Below are positions 1 to 9,311 of a stretch of 64,000 nucleotides of DNA, piece by piece (positions within the stretch are counted from its first letter, which is position 1; each line of letters begins with the position of its first letter). The position numbers and the translations under genes were made by a program. The stretch is taken from contig NZ_CBFHNB010000002.1 of NCBI RefSeq assembly GCF_965657105.1, forward strand, positions 1 through 64,000, in the 5' to 3' direction. The notes under the pieces were generated by a model. The model was not told the DNA's origin. It did no database searches and was given only the letters and a program-made list of their open reading frames with translations. Source of the stretch: Puniceispirillum sp965657105 (lineage in GTDB: Bacteria; Pseudomonadota; Alphaproteobacteria; Puniceispirillales; Puniceispirillaceae).

Positions 1-360
1 ACCTACACTGAACGTAACTTCATATTCAGGACTCTCAAGTCCATTTTTATCCACAAATTTGTATGTAAAGGTGGTTTCAAAGCCATGAGGATTAGGTTGA
101 TTTATAATTAATCGAGCATGAGTGCCCGCCTTTAAATCAGCAATAGGAATAATCAAATGAGGGAAAAAATCTTGGTTTTCAGCACCGTTCTCCCAATGTA
201 GGTTCCCGTCGGAAAGAAAGAAAAGCAAGTCGATCTCTGGCACCGGTAAGTTATTGCTAGCTACACGCTTTGTTTTATCTGTACCCTGATGCTCGACGAT
301 ATCTTCGTCAATCTGGTCAGCATTGTAATCATCAGGTGAATAGCGATCTGAATTTGTCAT
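1..360 (-). CDS. Hypothetical protein, N-terminal part (runs off the left edge)
   Basis: An open frame begins with ATG at 360-358 and stays open for 120 codons to the window edge, so only the N-terminus is seen. A GGAG sits about 8 nt upstream of the ATG. The first 30 residues are acidic and polar (MTNSDRYSPDDYNADQ...). The following residues look beta-rich and end with a Phe/Tyr-rich stretch (FETTFTYKFVDKNG). There is no signal peptide or membrane segment in the visible part. I do not recognise the family. The acidic lead-in and beta-like repeats would suit a surface or repeat protein, but that is only a guess. Confidence 0.6.
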   Translation of the reverse strand, partial: MTNSDRYSPDDYNADQIDEDIVEHQGTDKTKRVASNNLPVPEIDLLFFLSDGNLHWENGAENQDFFPHLIIPIADLKAGTHARLIINQPNPHGFETTFTYKFVDKNGLESPEYEVTFSVG

Positions 361-863
361 AAATAACTCCGTTGGACAATCCGAGTTTGAGTTTCAAACA
401 CTCCCTCAGCCCTGAAGTTACGGGACATGTTGTTAAAAAAAAGTTAATGATGCGAAAAAAAATCGATGTTTTTTTCTTTTTTTAAATTAGAAAAATTTAA
501 TGTTAAGAGGGGCTTGAGGCGGCTGAAAATATTTATCAGGGCATTATCTGGGCTTTATCTGGTCAACATGAACCAGCACATGCCCAAAGTGCCTGCCCAC
601 CCACAGTGCCTGAATGCAAAGTAAATGTTACTTATGAGCGTGAGCAAAAGGGTGATCTGGCATATTTTGCGTGACGCATAGCTATGCTTATGGCTTGTTG
701 ATTTGCTGATTTGCTGATTTGCTTATTTACAAGGCACACAGCCATATACGTATGGATTAACTGTTATATAATTATGGCGGAATCATTGTGGTGACATGAT
801 TGCCACATGAGCATCACATGAGTATCACATGATTATAATGGGCACATGACTATAACGGGGCCA
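361..863. other. Intergenic region with short direct repeats
   Basis: About 500 bases without a convincing gene lie between the divergently read left-edge gene and the 3' end of pheT. An 8-bp unit (atttgctg) is repeated about three times at 701-724. Several copies of cacatga are spaced irregularly over 793-850. An A/T-rich stretch at 430-500 probably holds the promoter of the left-edge gene. No RNA gene or clear terminator was found. Confidence 0.5.
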
Positions 864-3278
864 TTAACCGCGTAATACAGCACCACAATTCTTAGCCGCC
901 AACGCAACCACCGATGCCGATATTTTTTCAATCTCTTCATCGGTCAGCGTCGCCTTGGTCGGGCTTAGCGTGATGGTAATGGCAACCGATTTCTTACCCG
1001 CATCAATATTATCGCCCTGATAGACGTCAAAGACACGCATATCAGACAGCAAAGACCCAGCACCCGATTTCACCGCACGAAGCAAATCACCCGCCGCTAC
1101 ATCGGCATCAACGATAAAGGCAAAGTCACGTGAAACAGGCTGGAATACCGACATAGACAATAGGGATTTGGCTGGCCCTTTTGATTTTGGCATAGGCACA
1201 TCTTCGACATGAATTTCAAAGCCAACAACAATGCCACGTAACCCAAATATCTCGGCAATACGCGGATGGAGTTCACCAAAGCTGGCCAGCTTTGTACGTC
1301 CCTGAACCAAAGCGCCAGAACGATTGGGGTGAAAATAATCAGGTGCCTCGGCTATAGTCTGAAGACCCGCAGAGCGGACACCAAGTGCCGCGAGCGCCGC
1401 TTCGGCATCGGCTTTGGCATCAAACAAATCCGTTTTGCGCATCGTGCCATGCCATTCGCGTGGCGCGGTGGCACCATGCCGGATACCGCTACAGGCTGTT
1501 CTTTGTTCATCAGGCTGGTCACCCAAAAACACTGGGCCAATTTCGAACATCGCCACATCGGATTCGCCGCGATCCTGATTACGGGCGGCGGCGGCAAGCA
1601 AATTGGGTAGGATAGATGGCCGCATAACAGACAGATCCGCACTAATCGGATTCACCAATTTCAGGTGATCCGCCCCTCCGCCAAAAGCCTGTGCGTGCGA
1701 TTCGGATAGAAATGAAAATGTCACCGCTTCCATCAAACCGCATCCCGCCAATGCCCGTCGCGTGCGGAACAAACGTGCCTGAGCCGGGGATAATGACGGT
1801 TGCGCTATAACATGTTCACGCGGCAGATGCGCCATCGTCAAATTATCATATCCATGAATACGGCCAATTTCTTCGACCAGATCGGCGGCGCCATCAATAT
1901 CACCACGCCAAGCTGGTGGGCTTACTTGCCAGCCGCCATCACCCGAATCATCATCACAAGCTACAATCGTAAAGCCAAGTGTTTGCAAAATCTGCTGTTG
2001 ATCGGTGATTGGCACATCCATGCCGGTTAGTTTTTGGACTTTGTCATGGCTCAGGAAAATCTGCCGTTGCCAGTTAGCCCCATCACCAGCGCTGACAATA
2101 TGACTGGCTTCGCCGCCGCAGATTGACAGAACCAGCCGCGCCACATGCCCCTGCACCCAATCTGGTGAGGTCACATCAAGGCCACGCTCAAAGCGATAAC
2201 GGGCATCCGAATTGATATTCAGCTTACGCGCCGTGGTTGCCACCGAGATCGGGTCAAAAATCGCCACTTCAAGGAACATTTCGGTGGTGGTGTCACTAAC
2301 GCCTGTGCGCGCACCGCCCATGATACCCGCAAGATCATCTGCACCATGTTCATCGGCAATGATAAACATGCTGGCATCAAGGCTATAGTGCTTTTCATTC
2401 AATGCGGTTAGCGTTTCGCCATCCTTGGCTGGACGAATGGTCAAACTGTCACCATTAATCTTGGCAACATCATAGGCATGTAACGGGCGACCAAGATCAA
2501 TCATCACATAGTTGGTGATATCAACCAGCGCGCTGATCGGACGCTGACCAACAGCGTTCAAACGTCCCGCCATCCAGCTGGGGCTGTTGCCATTCTTCAG
2601 GCCGCGGAATCCACGCCCGGTAACGCGCGGGCAGAATGCCTTTGCGGCTGGATCAATGACCCACTGCACGGGACTGTCATAACGGCCGTCATGCGCCGCA
2701 AAATCAACATCTTTCAAACGGCCATAGCCAGCCGCCGCCAGATCACGCGCCACACCCCGCACCCCAAGACAATCAGCACGGTTCGGGGTGATGGCAATCT
2801 CAATAACCGGATCATCAAGACCCGCATAAGGCGCAAAGGCCGCACCAACTGGCGCATCATCGGGCAGATCGATAATGCCGTCATGTTCGTCAGATAGCTG
2901 CATCTCACGTTCCGAGCACAGCATACCATTTGACGCCTCCCCACGGATTTCGCCCACTTTGAGCGTCAGATCAATACCAGGCACATAAGCACCAGCGGGG
3001 GCAAAAACGCCTTTCATGCCAGCGCGTGCGTTTGGCGCACCACAGACCACCTGGATCGGATCACCTGATCCGGTGTTGACCATGCAGACACGTAATTTAT
3101 CAGCATTCGGATGCTGCACCGCCGATACCACCTCGGCAATGGTGAACGGCGCCAGCGCCGCCGCCCGATCAGTCACCGACTCGACCTCAAGGCCAAGCAT
3201 TGGCAGAATGTCGAGAATCTCATCAAAGCTACGGTCAGTATCGAGATGGTCAAATAGCCAATCACGGGTGAATTTCAT
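864..3278 (-). CDS. pheT: Phenylalanine--tRNA ligase, beta subunit
   Basis: This is the large subunit of the cytoplasmic alpha2-beta2 enzyme that charges tRNA-Phe, and at 804 residues it has the usual bacterial length. An N-terminal tRNA-binding EMAP/OB domain (about residues 40-150, with NADKLRVC and VVCGAPN) comes first. The B3/B4 editing and B5 domains follow (VDITNYVM, GRPLHAYD, GGEASHIVSAG). The C-terminus is a ferredoxin-fold anticodon-binding domain (PVSRDFAFIVD, ITITLSP). The start overlaps the pheS stop by one base (TGATG), so the two subunits are translationally coupled. It is the last gene of the block on this strand before the left-edge repeats. Confidence 0.98.
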   Translation of the reverse strand: MKFTRDWLFDHLDTDRSFDEILDILPMLGLEVESVTDRAAALAPFTIAEVVSAVQHPNADKLRVCMVNTGSGDPIQVVCGAPNARAGMKGVFAPAGAYVPGIDLTLKVGEIRGEASNGMLCSEREMQLSDEHDGIIDLPDDAPVGAAFAPYAGLDDPVIEIAITPNRADCLGVRGVARDLAAAGYGRLKDVDFAAHDGRYDSPVQWVIDPAAKAFCPRVTGRGFRGLKNGNSPSWMAGRLNAVGQRPISALVDITNYVMIDLGRPLHAYDVAKINGDSLTIRPAKDGETLTALNEKHYSLDASMFIIADEHGADDLAGIMGGARTGVSDTTTEMFLEVAIFDPISVATTARKLNINSDARYRFERGLDVTSPDWVQGHVARLVLSICGGEASHIVSAGDGANWQRQIFLSHDKVQKLTGMDVPITDQQQILQTLGFTIVACDDDSGDGGWQVSPPAWRGDIDGAADLVEEIGRIHGYDNLTMAHLPREHVIAQPSLSPAQARLFRTRRALAGCGLMEAVTFSFLSESHAQAFGGGADHLKLVNPISADLSVMRPSILPNLLAAAARNQDRGESDVAMFEIGPVFLGDQPDEQRTACSGIRHGATAPREWHGTMRKTDLFDAKADAEAALAALGVRSAGLQTIAEAPDYFHPNRSGALVQGRTKLASFGELHPRIAEIFGLRGIVVGFEIHVEDVPMPKSKGPAKSLLSMSVFQPVSRDFAFIVDADVAAGDLLRAVKSGAGSLLSDMRVFDVYQGDNIDAGKKSVAITITLSPTKATLTDEEIEKISASVVALAAKNCGAVLRG

Positions 3279-4363
3279 CAGACACTACCTCCGACTAGGC
3301 CAGCATGAATCGACGGCGCATCAAAGGGCAAAAATCCATAATGCCGCATCCAGCGCAGATCACTGTCATAAAATGTCCGCAAATCGGGAATGCCATATTT
3401 CAGCATCGCGATGCGTTCGATGCCCATACCAAAGGCAAAACCCTGATATTTATCGGGGTCATAGCCACAATTTTCCAGCACCCGCGGATTGACCATGCCA
3501 GAGCCGAGAATTTCCAGCCAATCATCGCCAGCCCCTATTTTCAGGCCACCGCCATCACGCGTGCATCCAATATCAACTTCGGCTGACGGCTCAGTAAAGG
3601 GAAAATAGCTAGGGCGGAAACGTACTGGCAAGTCATCGACACCAAAGAATGCACGGCAGAAATCAATCAAGCATCCTTTGAGATGCCCCATATGAATGCC
3701 ATCACCAATCACCAGACCTTCGCATTGATGAAACATCGGTGAATGAGTGGCGTCATGATCCGAACGATAGGTGCGGCCTGGCACGATAATCCGGATCGGC
3801 GGTGCGCTCGTTTCCATAGTGCGCACCTGCACCGGCGAGGTATGTGTCCGCAAGACCTTGCGTTTGCCATCAGCATCAGGCGGCAGATAGAAGGTGTCAT
3901 GTTCTTGGCGCGCCGGATGTTCTTCGGGGATATTCAAGGCGGTAAAATTATAATAATCCGATTCGATATCAGGGCCTTCGGCGACAGCAAAGCCCATTTC
4001 GGCAAAGATAGCGACAACTTCTTCGATTGTACGGGATAATGGATGCAAGCGCGCATCAATTTGCGGACGCGACGGCAAGCTCACATCAACACGCTGGGCG
4101 GCAAGTTTTTCGGTAAGCGCCGCATCAGCCAAGATTGTCTGGCGCGTCTCAATCGCACGGGCAATCGTATCCTTGAGGACGTTCAGATCCTGTCCCGCCT
4201 GTTTGCGTGCTTCGGGTTCCATCCCGCCAAGATCACGCATCATTAAAGACACACGGCCTTTTTTACCCAATGTCTCAATGCGCACATTATCCAGCGCTTC
4301 GAGTGATTCAGCCGCATTTATAGCTGTCAGAATTTCCGATGATAGAGATTCCAGATTTTGCAT
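3278..4363 (-). CDS. pheS: Phenylalanine--tRNA ligase, alpha subunit
   Basis: This is the catalytic alpha subunit of PheRS, 361 residues from the ATG at 4363. That start is chosen because a purine-rich GGAACGGA lies just upstream and the protein then begins MQNLESL, as in the family; the 30 extra upstream codons do not look like PheS. An N-terminal coiled-coil arm precedes the class II core. Motif 2 (FRPSYFPFTEPSAEVD) and motif 3 (GFAFGMGIERIAMLKYGI) are intact. It is co-transcribed with pheT through a one-base overlap and follows rplT after a gap of about 145 bases. Confidence 0.98.
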   Translation of the reverse strand: MQNLESLSSEILTAINAAESLEALDNVRIETLGKKGRVSLMMRDLGGMEPEARKQAGQDLNVLKDTIARAIETRQTILADAALTEKLAAQRVDVSLPSRPQIDARLHPLSRTIEEVVAIFAEMGFAVAEGPDIESDYYNFTALNIPEEHPARQEHDTFYLPPDADGKRKVLRTHTSPVQVRTMETSAPPIRIIVPGRTYRSDHDATHSPMFHQCEGLVIGDGIHMGHLKGCLIDFCRAFFGVDDLPVRFRPSYFPFTEPSAEVDIGCTRDGGGLKIGAGDDWLEILGSGMVNPRVLENCGYDPDKYQGFAFGMGIERIAMLKYGIPDLRTFYDSDLRWMRHYGFLPFDAPSIHAGLVGGSV

Positions 4364-4509
4364 AATATCCGTTCCAGCACAGTTGATATCATCACAGCAA
4401 GGGCGATAAATAATCAGTTCAAAATAGAACAGGCCGCCAGCTTGAACCACCAAATAATGATCTGGTTCCGTTCAAAACTGCGGCCTGGATATTCAGGTAT
4501 GAAGCGTGT

Positions 4510-4863
4510 TTAGCTTGCCGCGCGTGAACGTTCCACCAGCGCGGTAAAGGCTGCTGGTTCATTCACAGCAAGATCAGCAAGCATTTTGCGGTCAATTTCG
4601 ATTCCAGCCTTGATCAGACCACCCATCATTTGTGAATAGGTGATGCCATGGATGCGGGCAGCCGCATTGATCCGCTGGATCCACAAAGCGCGGAATTCCC
4701 GCTTGCGAACACGACGGTCACGATACGCATATTGACGGGCTTTATCGACCGCCTGCGTAGCTGTCCGGAAAGTATTTTTACGACGTCCATAATAGCCTTT
4801 GGCAGCCTTGATGACTTTGCCGTGACGAGCATGGGTTGTAGTGCCTCTTTTAACGCGTGCCAT
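4510..4863 (-). CDS. rplT: 50S ribosomal protein L20
   Basis: L20 is a basic protein of 117 residues that binds 23S rRNA early in large-subunit assembly. The full family pattern is visible: MARVKRG, then KAAKGYYGRRKNTFRTA, then RDRRVRKREFRALWI and INAA. It lies 11 bases downstream of rpmI in the conserved infC-rpmI-rplT order, so the three are probably one transcript. In other bacteria L20 represses this operon by binding its mRNA leader. Whether that happens here cannot be read from the sequence. Confidence 0.98.
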   Translation of the reverse strand: MARVKRGTTTHARHGKVIKAAKGYYGRRKNTFRTATQAVDKARQYAYRDRRVRKREFRALWIQRINAAARIHGITYSQMMGGLIKAGIEIDRKMLADLAVNEPAAFTALVERSRAAS

Positions 4864-4874
4864 GTATCAGCTCC

Positions 4875-5072
4875 CTATGCGTATGGAATGAAACGTTTTA
4901 CAATACGAGCATCGGCATCACTTAGAATCATGGTGCCACGCGCTTTGCGTTTCATTTTCTGGGAACGACGGCGGAGATTATGGCTGAGAAACGCGGCTGA
5001 GCCACGAACCTTGCCACTTGCGGTCAGGCGAAAGCGTTTTTTCGCACCGCTTTTGGTCTTCATCTTGGGCAT
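4875..5072 (-). CDS. rpmI: 50S ribosomal protein L35
   Basis: L35 is a small basic large-subunit protein, 65 residues from the ATG at 5072. This start is chosen because the family begins MPKMKTKSGAKKRF and a GAGG sits 5 bases upstream; a longer in-frame reading to 5123 adds residues foreign to the family. The conserved SHNLRRRSQKMKRKARGT segment is present. It lies between infC and rplT in the standard translation operon. Confidence 0.97.
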   Translation of the reverse strand: MPKMKTKSGAKKRFRLTASGKVRGSAAFLSHNLRRRSQKMKRKARGTMILSDADARIVKRFIPYA

Positions 5073-5152
5073 TTTGACCTCTTTCTTCATAAAGGTGACC
5101 TGCATATGCCACCCCCATATCACAAAGCGAGGGGCGGTCAGTCAGGCGATAA

Positions 5153-5245
5153 GCCGGCCGGGCATGCCCTGTTGTTTCAGGCCCGGACGCGACAAGTAAC
5201 GCGAAGCGGCGTTTATAAGCTGAATACGTCGGGGAATCAACCCCG
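5153..5245 (-). other. GC-rich hairpins in the infC-rpmI spacer
   Basis: The roughly 200-base spacer between infC and rpmI contains inverted repeats. One is CCGGGC pairing with GCCCGG near 5157-5195. Another is CGGGG/CCCCG with a six-base loop at 5230-5245. Spacers at this place often carry an mRNA control element or attenuator for L35/L20. No known consensus is recognised, so this is a structural observation only. Confidence 0.3.
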
Positions 5246-5280
5246 CTACCACACCTATTTTTGGCGCAATGTTGAACTCT

Positions 5281-5817
5281 TTATTTCGGGGCGATGACCA
5301 TAATCATCTGGCGGCCTTCCATCTTTGGATGGGACTCCACCTTTGCCACTTCTTCAGTTTCATCACGGACTCGCCGTAGAACATTCGCACCTAATTCCTG
5401 GTGCGCCATTTCACGGCCACGGAAGCGCAAAGTAACCTTTACCTTATCGCCCGAACCAAGAAATTTATTCACAGCCCGCATTTTGACCTGATAATCATGC
5501 TCGTCGATATTTGGCCGGAGCTTAATTTCTTTTACTTCAATGATTTTCTGTTTTTTACGCGTCTCGTTGGCGCGTTTCTGCGCTTCATATTTATATTTGC
5601 CATAATCGAGAATTTTACATACGGGAGGATCAACATTTGGCTGAACCTCGACCAGATCAAGACCAAAATCTTCGGCCTTATTGATGGCATCACGGGTATC
5701 GAGAACCCCTAGCTGCCCCCCTTCGGGATCAATGCAACGTACTTGTGGCGCTCTAATAGCGCCATTCACGCGCGGACCATCTTGTGCGGGTGGCACATTA
5801 CTATGTGGACGTACTAT
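5281..5817 (-). CDS. infC: Translation initiation factor IF-3, probable AUA start
   Basis: IF-3 binds the 30S subunit and checks the start codon-anticodon pairing. N- and C-domains are both present (DGPRVNGAIRAPQVR; KEIKLRPNIDEHDYQVK; VTLRFRGREMAHQELG; PKMEGRQM). The usual starts are absent near the only good ribosome site. AGGAG at 5830-5826 is 8 bases from an in-frame ATA at 5817, right after an in-frame TAG. The next candidate, a GTG at 5796, is 29 bases away. IF-3 genes of many bacteria use AUU/AUC/AUA so that IF-3 represses itself, which makes ATA the best call (178 residues). With GTG the protein would be 171 residues. Confidence 0.93.
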   Translation of the reverse strand: MVRPHSNVPPAQDGPRVNGAIRAPQVRCIDPEGGQLGVLDTRDAINKAEDFGLDLVEVQPNVDPPVCKILDYGKYKYEAQKRANETRKKQKIIEVKEIKLRPNIDEHDYQVKMRAVNKFLGSGDKVKVTLRFRGREMAHQELGANVLRRVRDETEEVAKVESHPKMEGRQMIMVIAPK

Positions 5818-5830
5818 CTAAACTTCTCCT
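5817..5830 (-). promoter_or_regulatory. infC ribosome binding site with ATA start
   Basis: AGGAG occupies 5830-5826, followed by 8 bases and then ATA at 5817-5815. The in-frame TAG directly before the ATA rules out any longer reading. The spacing is ideal for ATA and far too long for the downstream GTG at 5796. Confidence 0.6.
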
Positions 5831-5999
5831 GTTTTTGTCAAAAGGTTACGGCTTTTGCCGTTTCAATAACTATAGTGATGTTCTGTTACCATCAAAACAC
5901 GCCGTATTATAGGGTTTTATTAACAAAACCAGCGTAATTTAGCTAGTTTTTTAATTTTTGTCACTTTTGCTTTGCTTTTGGCTATTGCGTTTTGCTGGA

Positions 6000-7925
6000 T
6001 CATCCGGCCTTTAGGTCAGGTGCCACGCTTTCATCGCGCAACATTGCCAGGGCTTCTTTCATATCCAGCACGGTCTGGTCATTCGAGCCAAGGCGGCGCA
6101 AGGCAACGGTTCCGGCCTCAGCCTCGCGACCACCAACAGCCAAAATGAACGGCACCTTCATAACACTGTGTTCACGCACTTTGTAACTGATCTTCTCATT
6201 ACGGAAATCACGCTCGACCCGCAGCCCCATCGCTTCGGCAGTGCGGGCAACCTGTTCGGCATAATCATTTGCACTATCGGTAATAGATGCGACAACAATC
6301 TGCACAGGCGCAAGCCAATTGGGCATACGTCCGGAATATTGTTCAATCAGAATGCCGATCCATCGTTCCATCGAACCAAGAATGGCGCGGTGCAACATAA
6401 CTGGCCGATGACGATTTCCATCTTCGCCGACATATTCAGCATCGAGGCGTTCAGGTAGCACAAAATCCACCTGCAAAGTGCCGCATTGCCAGTCACGGCC
6501 AATCGCATCACGCAGAACAAATTCCAGCTTTGGCCCATAAAAGGCGCCTTCGCCAGGATTTAGTGTGGTCTCAAGCTTGGCAGCGCTACAGGCATCAGTC
6601 AGCGCGCGTTCAGCCTTGTCCCAAGTCGCATCATCTCCTGCCCGCACGTCTGGACGGTCAGAAAATTTCACCCGTATGTCGGTAAATCCAAAATCGGCAT
6701 ATATTGATTGCAAGAGTGCACAGAATTGAACCGATTCTTCGGTAATCTGATCTTCAGTACAAAAAATATGGGCATCATCCTGAGTAAAGGCGCGCACCCG
6801 CATGATTCCATGTAAAGCTCCTGATGGTTCATTCCGATGACAGGACCCAAATTCAGCCATACGCAATGGCAAATCACGATATGACTTTATGCCTTGGCGG
6901 AAAATCTGAACATGACAAGGACAGTTCATTGGCTTTAACGCCAAAGTGCGCTCATCTTCCGATTGCGCGGTGAACATATTCTCGCGGAATTTATCCCAAT
7001 GGCCTGATTCTTCCCATAATGTACGATCAACTAGCTGGGGGGTTTTAACCTCGCCGTAACCAGCCTGTTCAAGCCGACGGCGGACATAGGATTCAATTTC
7101 ACGATAGATGAACCAGCCTTTTTGATGCCAGAATACCGATCCAGCAGCTTCTTCTTGCAGGTGAAACATATCCAACTGCTTGCCAAGTTTGCGATGATCG
7201 CGCTTTTCAGCTTCTTCAAGCATATGCAGATAGGCGTTCAGTTCTTTTTCCGTCCGCCATGCCGTACCATAGATACGCTGTAGCATTGGTCGGTCTGAGT
7301 CACCACGCCAATAAGCGCCAGCCACCTTCATCAATTTGAAAGCGTGTCCAAGCTTGCCTGTTGACGGCAAATGAGGCCCACGACACAAATCAATAAAATT
7401 ACCCTGCTTATAAAAAGTAACGGTTTCTTCAGCCGGAATGGCGGCAACAAGTTCAACCTTGAAAGGCTCATTATTCTTTTCGTAGAATGCAACCGCCTCA
7501 TCGCGTGTCCAGACATCACGTATGATGGCTTCATCTCGATCAACGATCTCGTGCATGCGCTTTTCAATCGATGCCAGATCATCCTCGGAAAATGCCTTTT
7601 CACGGTGAAAGTCGTAATAGAACCCGTTTTCGATAGCAGGGCCAATTGTGACCTGTGTTTCCGGATATAGTTCGAGGACGGCTTCGGCCATAACATGCGC
7701 GCAATCATGCCGAAGCAAAGCTAGCGCGGCATCATCCTTGGCCGTTATCAACGCCATATTAACGTCAGTATCAACAGCACGCGTCAAATCCCACTCTTCG
7801 CCATCGACAACAGCCAACAAGGCTGCCTTGGCAAGACCGGGGCCTATAGCGGCCGCCACATCAGCCGGTGTTACCGGCGCATCAAAGGAACGAACAGATC
7901 CGTCAGGAAGGGTAATATTTGGCAT
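6000..7925 (-). CDS. thrS: Threonine--tRNA ligase
   Basis: This class II synthetase charges tRNA-Thr. It has the full family length of 641 residues, with an N-terminal TGS domain (MPNITLPDGSVRSF), an editing domain (HDCAHVMAEAVLELYP; FIDLCRGPHLPSTG), and a catalytic core with the zinc-site Cys in MNCPCHVQIF and motif 2 RMAEFGSCHRNEPSGALHGIMRVR (given here only as landmarks). The C-terminal anticodon domain ends with DMKEALAMLRDE. The ATG at 7925 has AAGG about 5 bases upstream. It precedes infC with a gap of about 180 bases, in the common thrS-infC-rpmI-rplT-pheST order. Confidence 0.98.
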   Translation of the reverse strand: MPNITLPDGSVRSFDAPVTPADVAAAIGPGLAKAALLAVVDGEEWDLTRAVDTDVNMALITAKDDAALALLRHDCAHVMAEAVLELYPETQVTIGPAIENGFYYDFHREKAFSEDDLASIEKRMHEIVDRDEAIIRDVWTRDEAVAFYEKNNEPFKVELVAAIPAEETVTFYKQGNFIDLCRGPHLPSTGKLGHAFKLMKVAGAYWRGDSDRPMLQRIYGTAWRTEKELNAYLHMLEEAEKRDHRKLGKQLDMFHLQEEAAGSVFWHQKGWFIYREIESYVRRRLEQAGYGEVKTPQLVDRTLWEESGHWDKFRENMFTAQSEDERTLALKPMNCPCHVQIFRQGIKSYRDLPLRMAEFGSCHRNEPSGALHGIMRVRAFTQDDAHIFCTEDQITEESVQFCALLQSIYADFGFTDIRVKFSDRPDVRAGDDATWDKAERALTDACSAAKLETTLNPGEGAFYGPKLEFVLRDAIGRDWQCGTLQVDFVLPERLDAEYVGEDGNRHRPVMLHRAILGSMERWIGILIEQYSGRMPNWLAPVQIVVASITDSANDYAEQVARTAEAMGLRVERDFRNEKISYKVREHSVMKVPFILAVGGREAEAGTVALRRLGSNDQTVLDMKEALAMLRDESVAPDLKAG

Positions 7926-8048
7926 GTAACCTTTTCACAATCTTTAATCTGGTGCGCCTGTGCAAGACACATAGCAATTTTACGAGCCAGATGCTAACTG
8001 TTGATGTTAGCAAACTCAAGCCAAGAGCGACAATTAGCCATTGGACAT

Positions 8049-9245
8049 TTAGCCATTGTTAGCAAGCTGTGATTTTTGCAGAATCCGACGATATATCTTA
8101 ACCGTTTCATTACACATTCGCGTTGTCGAAAAGCTACGCTCGATATGCGCACGTGACTTATCTGCCAGCACTTGGCGATTGGCACCTTGCAATTCCAATG
8201 CCTGACGGATGCAGTCAGCCAAACTTTCCGCATCCCCCGGGGTTGCCAGCCAGCCGGTCTGGCCATGCTTGATCGATTCAACGGCGCCACCATGATCAAA
8301 GGCGACAACTGGTCGTCCCATCGCCTGGGCTTCAAGGGAAATACGACCAAAAGGCTCGGGCGTTATTGAGGGCATCACAACCACATCAGCAACCATCAAG
8401 GCAGCGGGCATATCATCAACTGCATGTGCCAGACGAAACCGCCCTTCAAGTCCAAGATCGGTGCCATGTTTGGTAATTCTGTCAATAAAGGCCTGCTTAC
8501 CATCGGCAGCGCCGACAAACAGACAGATAAAGGGCATATCCTTTATCAAGGCTAAGGCATCAAGCAGGATTTCATGCCCTTTCCACAATGTTGGTCGGGC
8601 AGGCAACATCACCACTGGCATTTCTTCGGGTAAGGCAACCGAATCTGCAAAATTGATGATCCGCGTCTGGTTTACTGCTTGGGGATCGAAAACATCAACA
8701 TCAACACCGCGATGAATAACTGTCATGCGCTCTTCCACGCCAACAAACTGACTGGTAATCAGCTGTTTCACATATTTAGAGATGGCAATGACATGATCTA
8801 CTTTGATGATTTTTCCATTATAAATTCTCTTGAGAAAGGAATGTGCATGAAACCGGCCATGAACAGTGCTGATGGTCGGAATACGAAGCGCCTTGGCCAC
8901 TGGCAAAGCGATCCAAGCTGGTGCGCGCGAACGGACATGAACGATATCCGCGTCCTCATCCAGTAAAATCTTTTGTAAGCGACGACGTATAGAACCCCAT
9001 TTTAAAGGATTCTTTAAATTTACAGGCAATGTATGATGCGTTGCTCCACAGCGCACAATATGTCGTTCAAGCGGCCCGCCAGCTGAAATCACTACAGCAC
9101 GACCGCCAGCTTTTTCGATAGCTTGCGCCATTTCGATTGTACCACGTTCGACACCCCCGCGATCAAGAGCTGGCAGAATCTGCACAATCACGGGCCGCTG
9201 ATCCCGAGGCGTATTTGTTTTGCTTAAGCGAGGCGTATTAGCCAT
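8049..9245 (-). CDS. Glycosyltransferase family 4 protein
   Basis: This is a retaining GT-B glycosyltransferase of 398 residues, probably cytoplasmic or membrane-associated and acting on a cell-surface glycan. The N-domain opens with QILPALDRGGVERGTIEMA, the usual acceptor-side glycine-rich loop. The C-domain has the nucleotide-sugar signature EPFGRISLEAQAMGRPVVA, with the two conserved glutamates. The ATG at 9245 is preferred; an in-frame TTG at 9269 would add eight residues, and neither start has a strong ribosome site. The gene is divergent from the hydrolase at 9312. The exact sugar and acceptor cannot be told. Confidence 0.85.
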   Translation of the reverse strand: MANTPRLSKTNTPRDQRPVIVQILPALDRGGVERGTIEMAQAIEKAGGRAVVISAGGPLERHIVRCGATHHTLPVNLKNPLKWGSIRRRLQKILLDEDADIVHVRSRAPAWIALPVAKALRIPTISTVHGRFHAHSFLKRIYNGKIIKVDHVIAISKYVKQLITSQFVGVEERMTVIHRGVDVDVFDPQAVNQTRIINFADSVALPEEMPVVMLPARPTLWKGHEILLDALALIKDMPFICLFVGAADGKQAFIDRITKHGTDLGLEGRFRLAHAVDDMPAALMVADVVVMPSITPEPFGRISLEAQAMGRPVVAFDHGGAVESIKHGQTGWLATPGDAESLADCIRQALELQGANRQVLADKSRAHIERSFSTTRMCNETVKIYRRILQKSQLANNG

Positions 9246-9311
9246 AAATTCAATGAACTTTTCGGTCAAAATGTCTAAGATACTTCGAATTCATAACGAC
9301 GATTAGAGCCA

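Noticed and set aside
701..850. CRISPR-like short repeats
   Set aside because: Units are 7-8 bp and adjacent or irregularly spaced, with no spacers of constant length and no cas genes.
3016..3492. Open frames antisense to pheT and pheS
   Set aside because: Long mirror frames arise from the codon usage of the real genes, lack ribosome sites and resemble no family. The same applies to the many frames antisense to gltB, polA, addA and addB.
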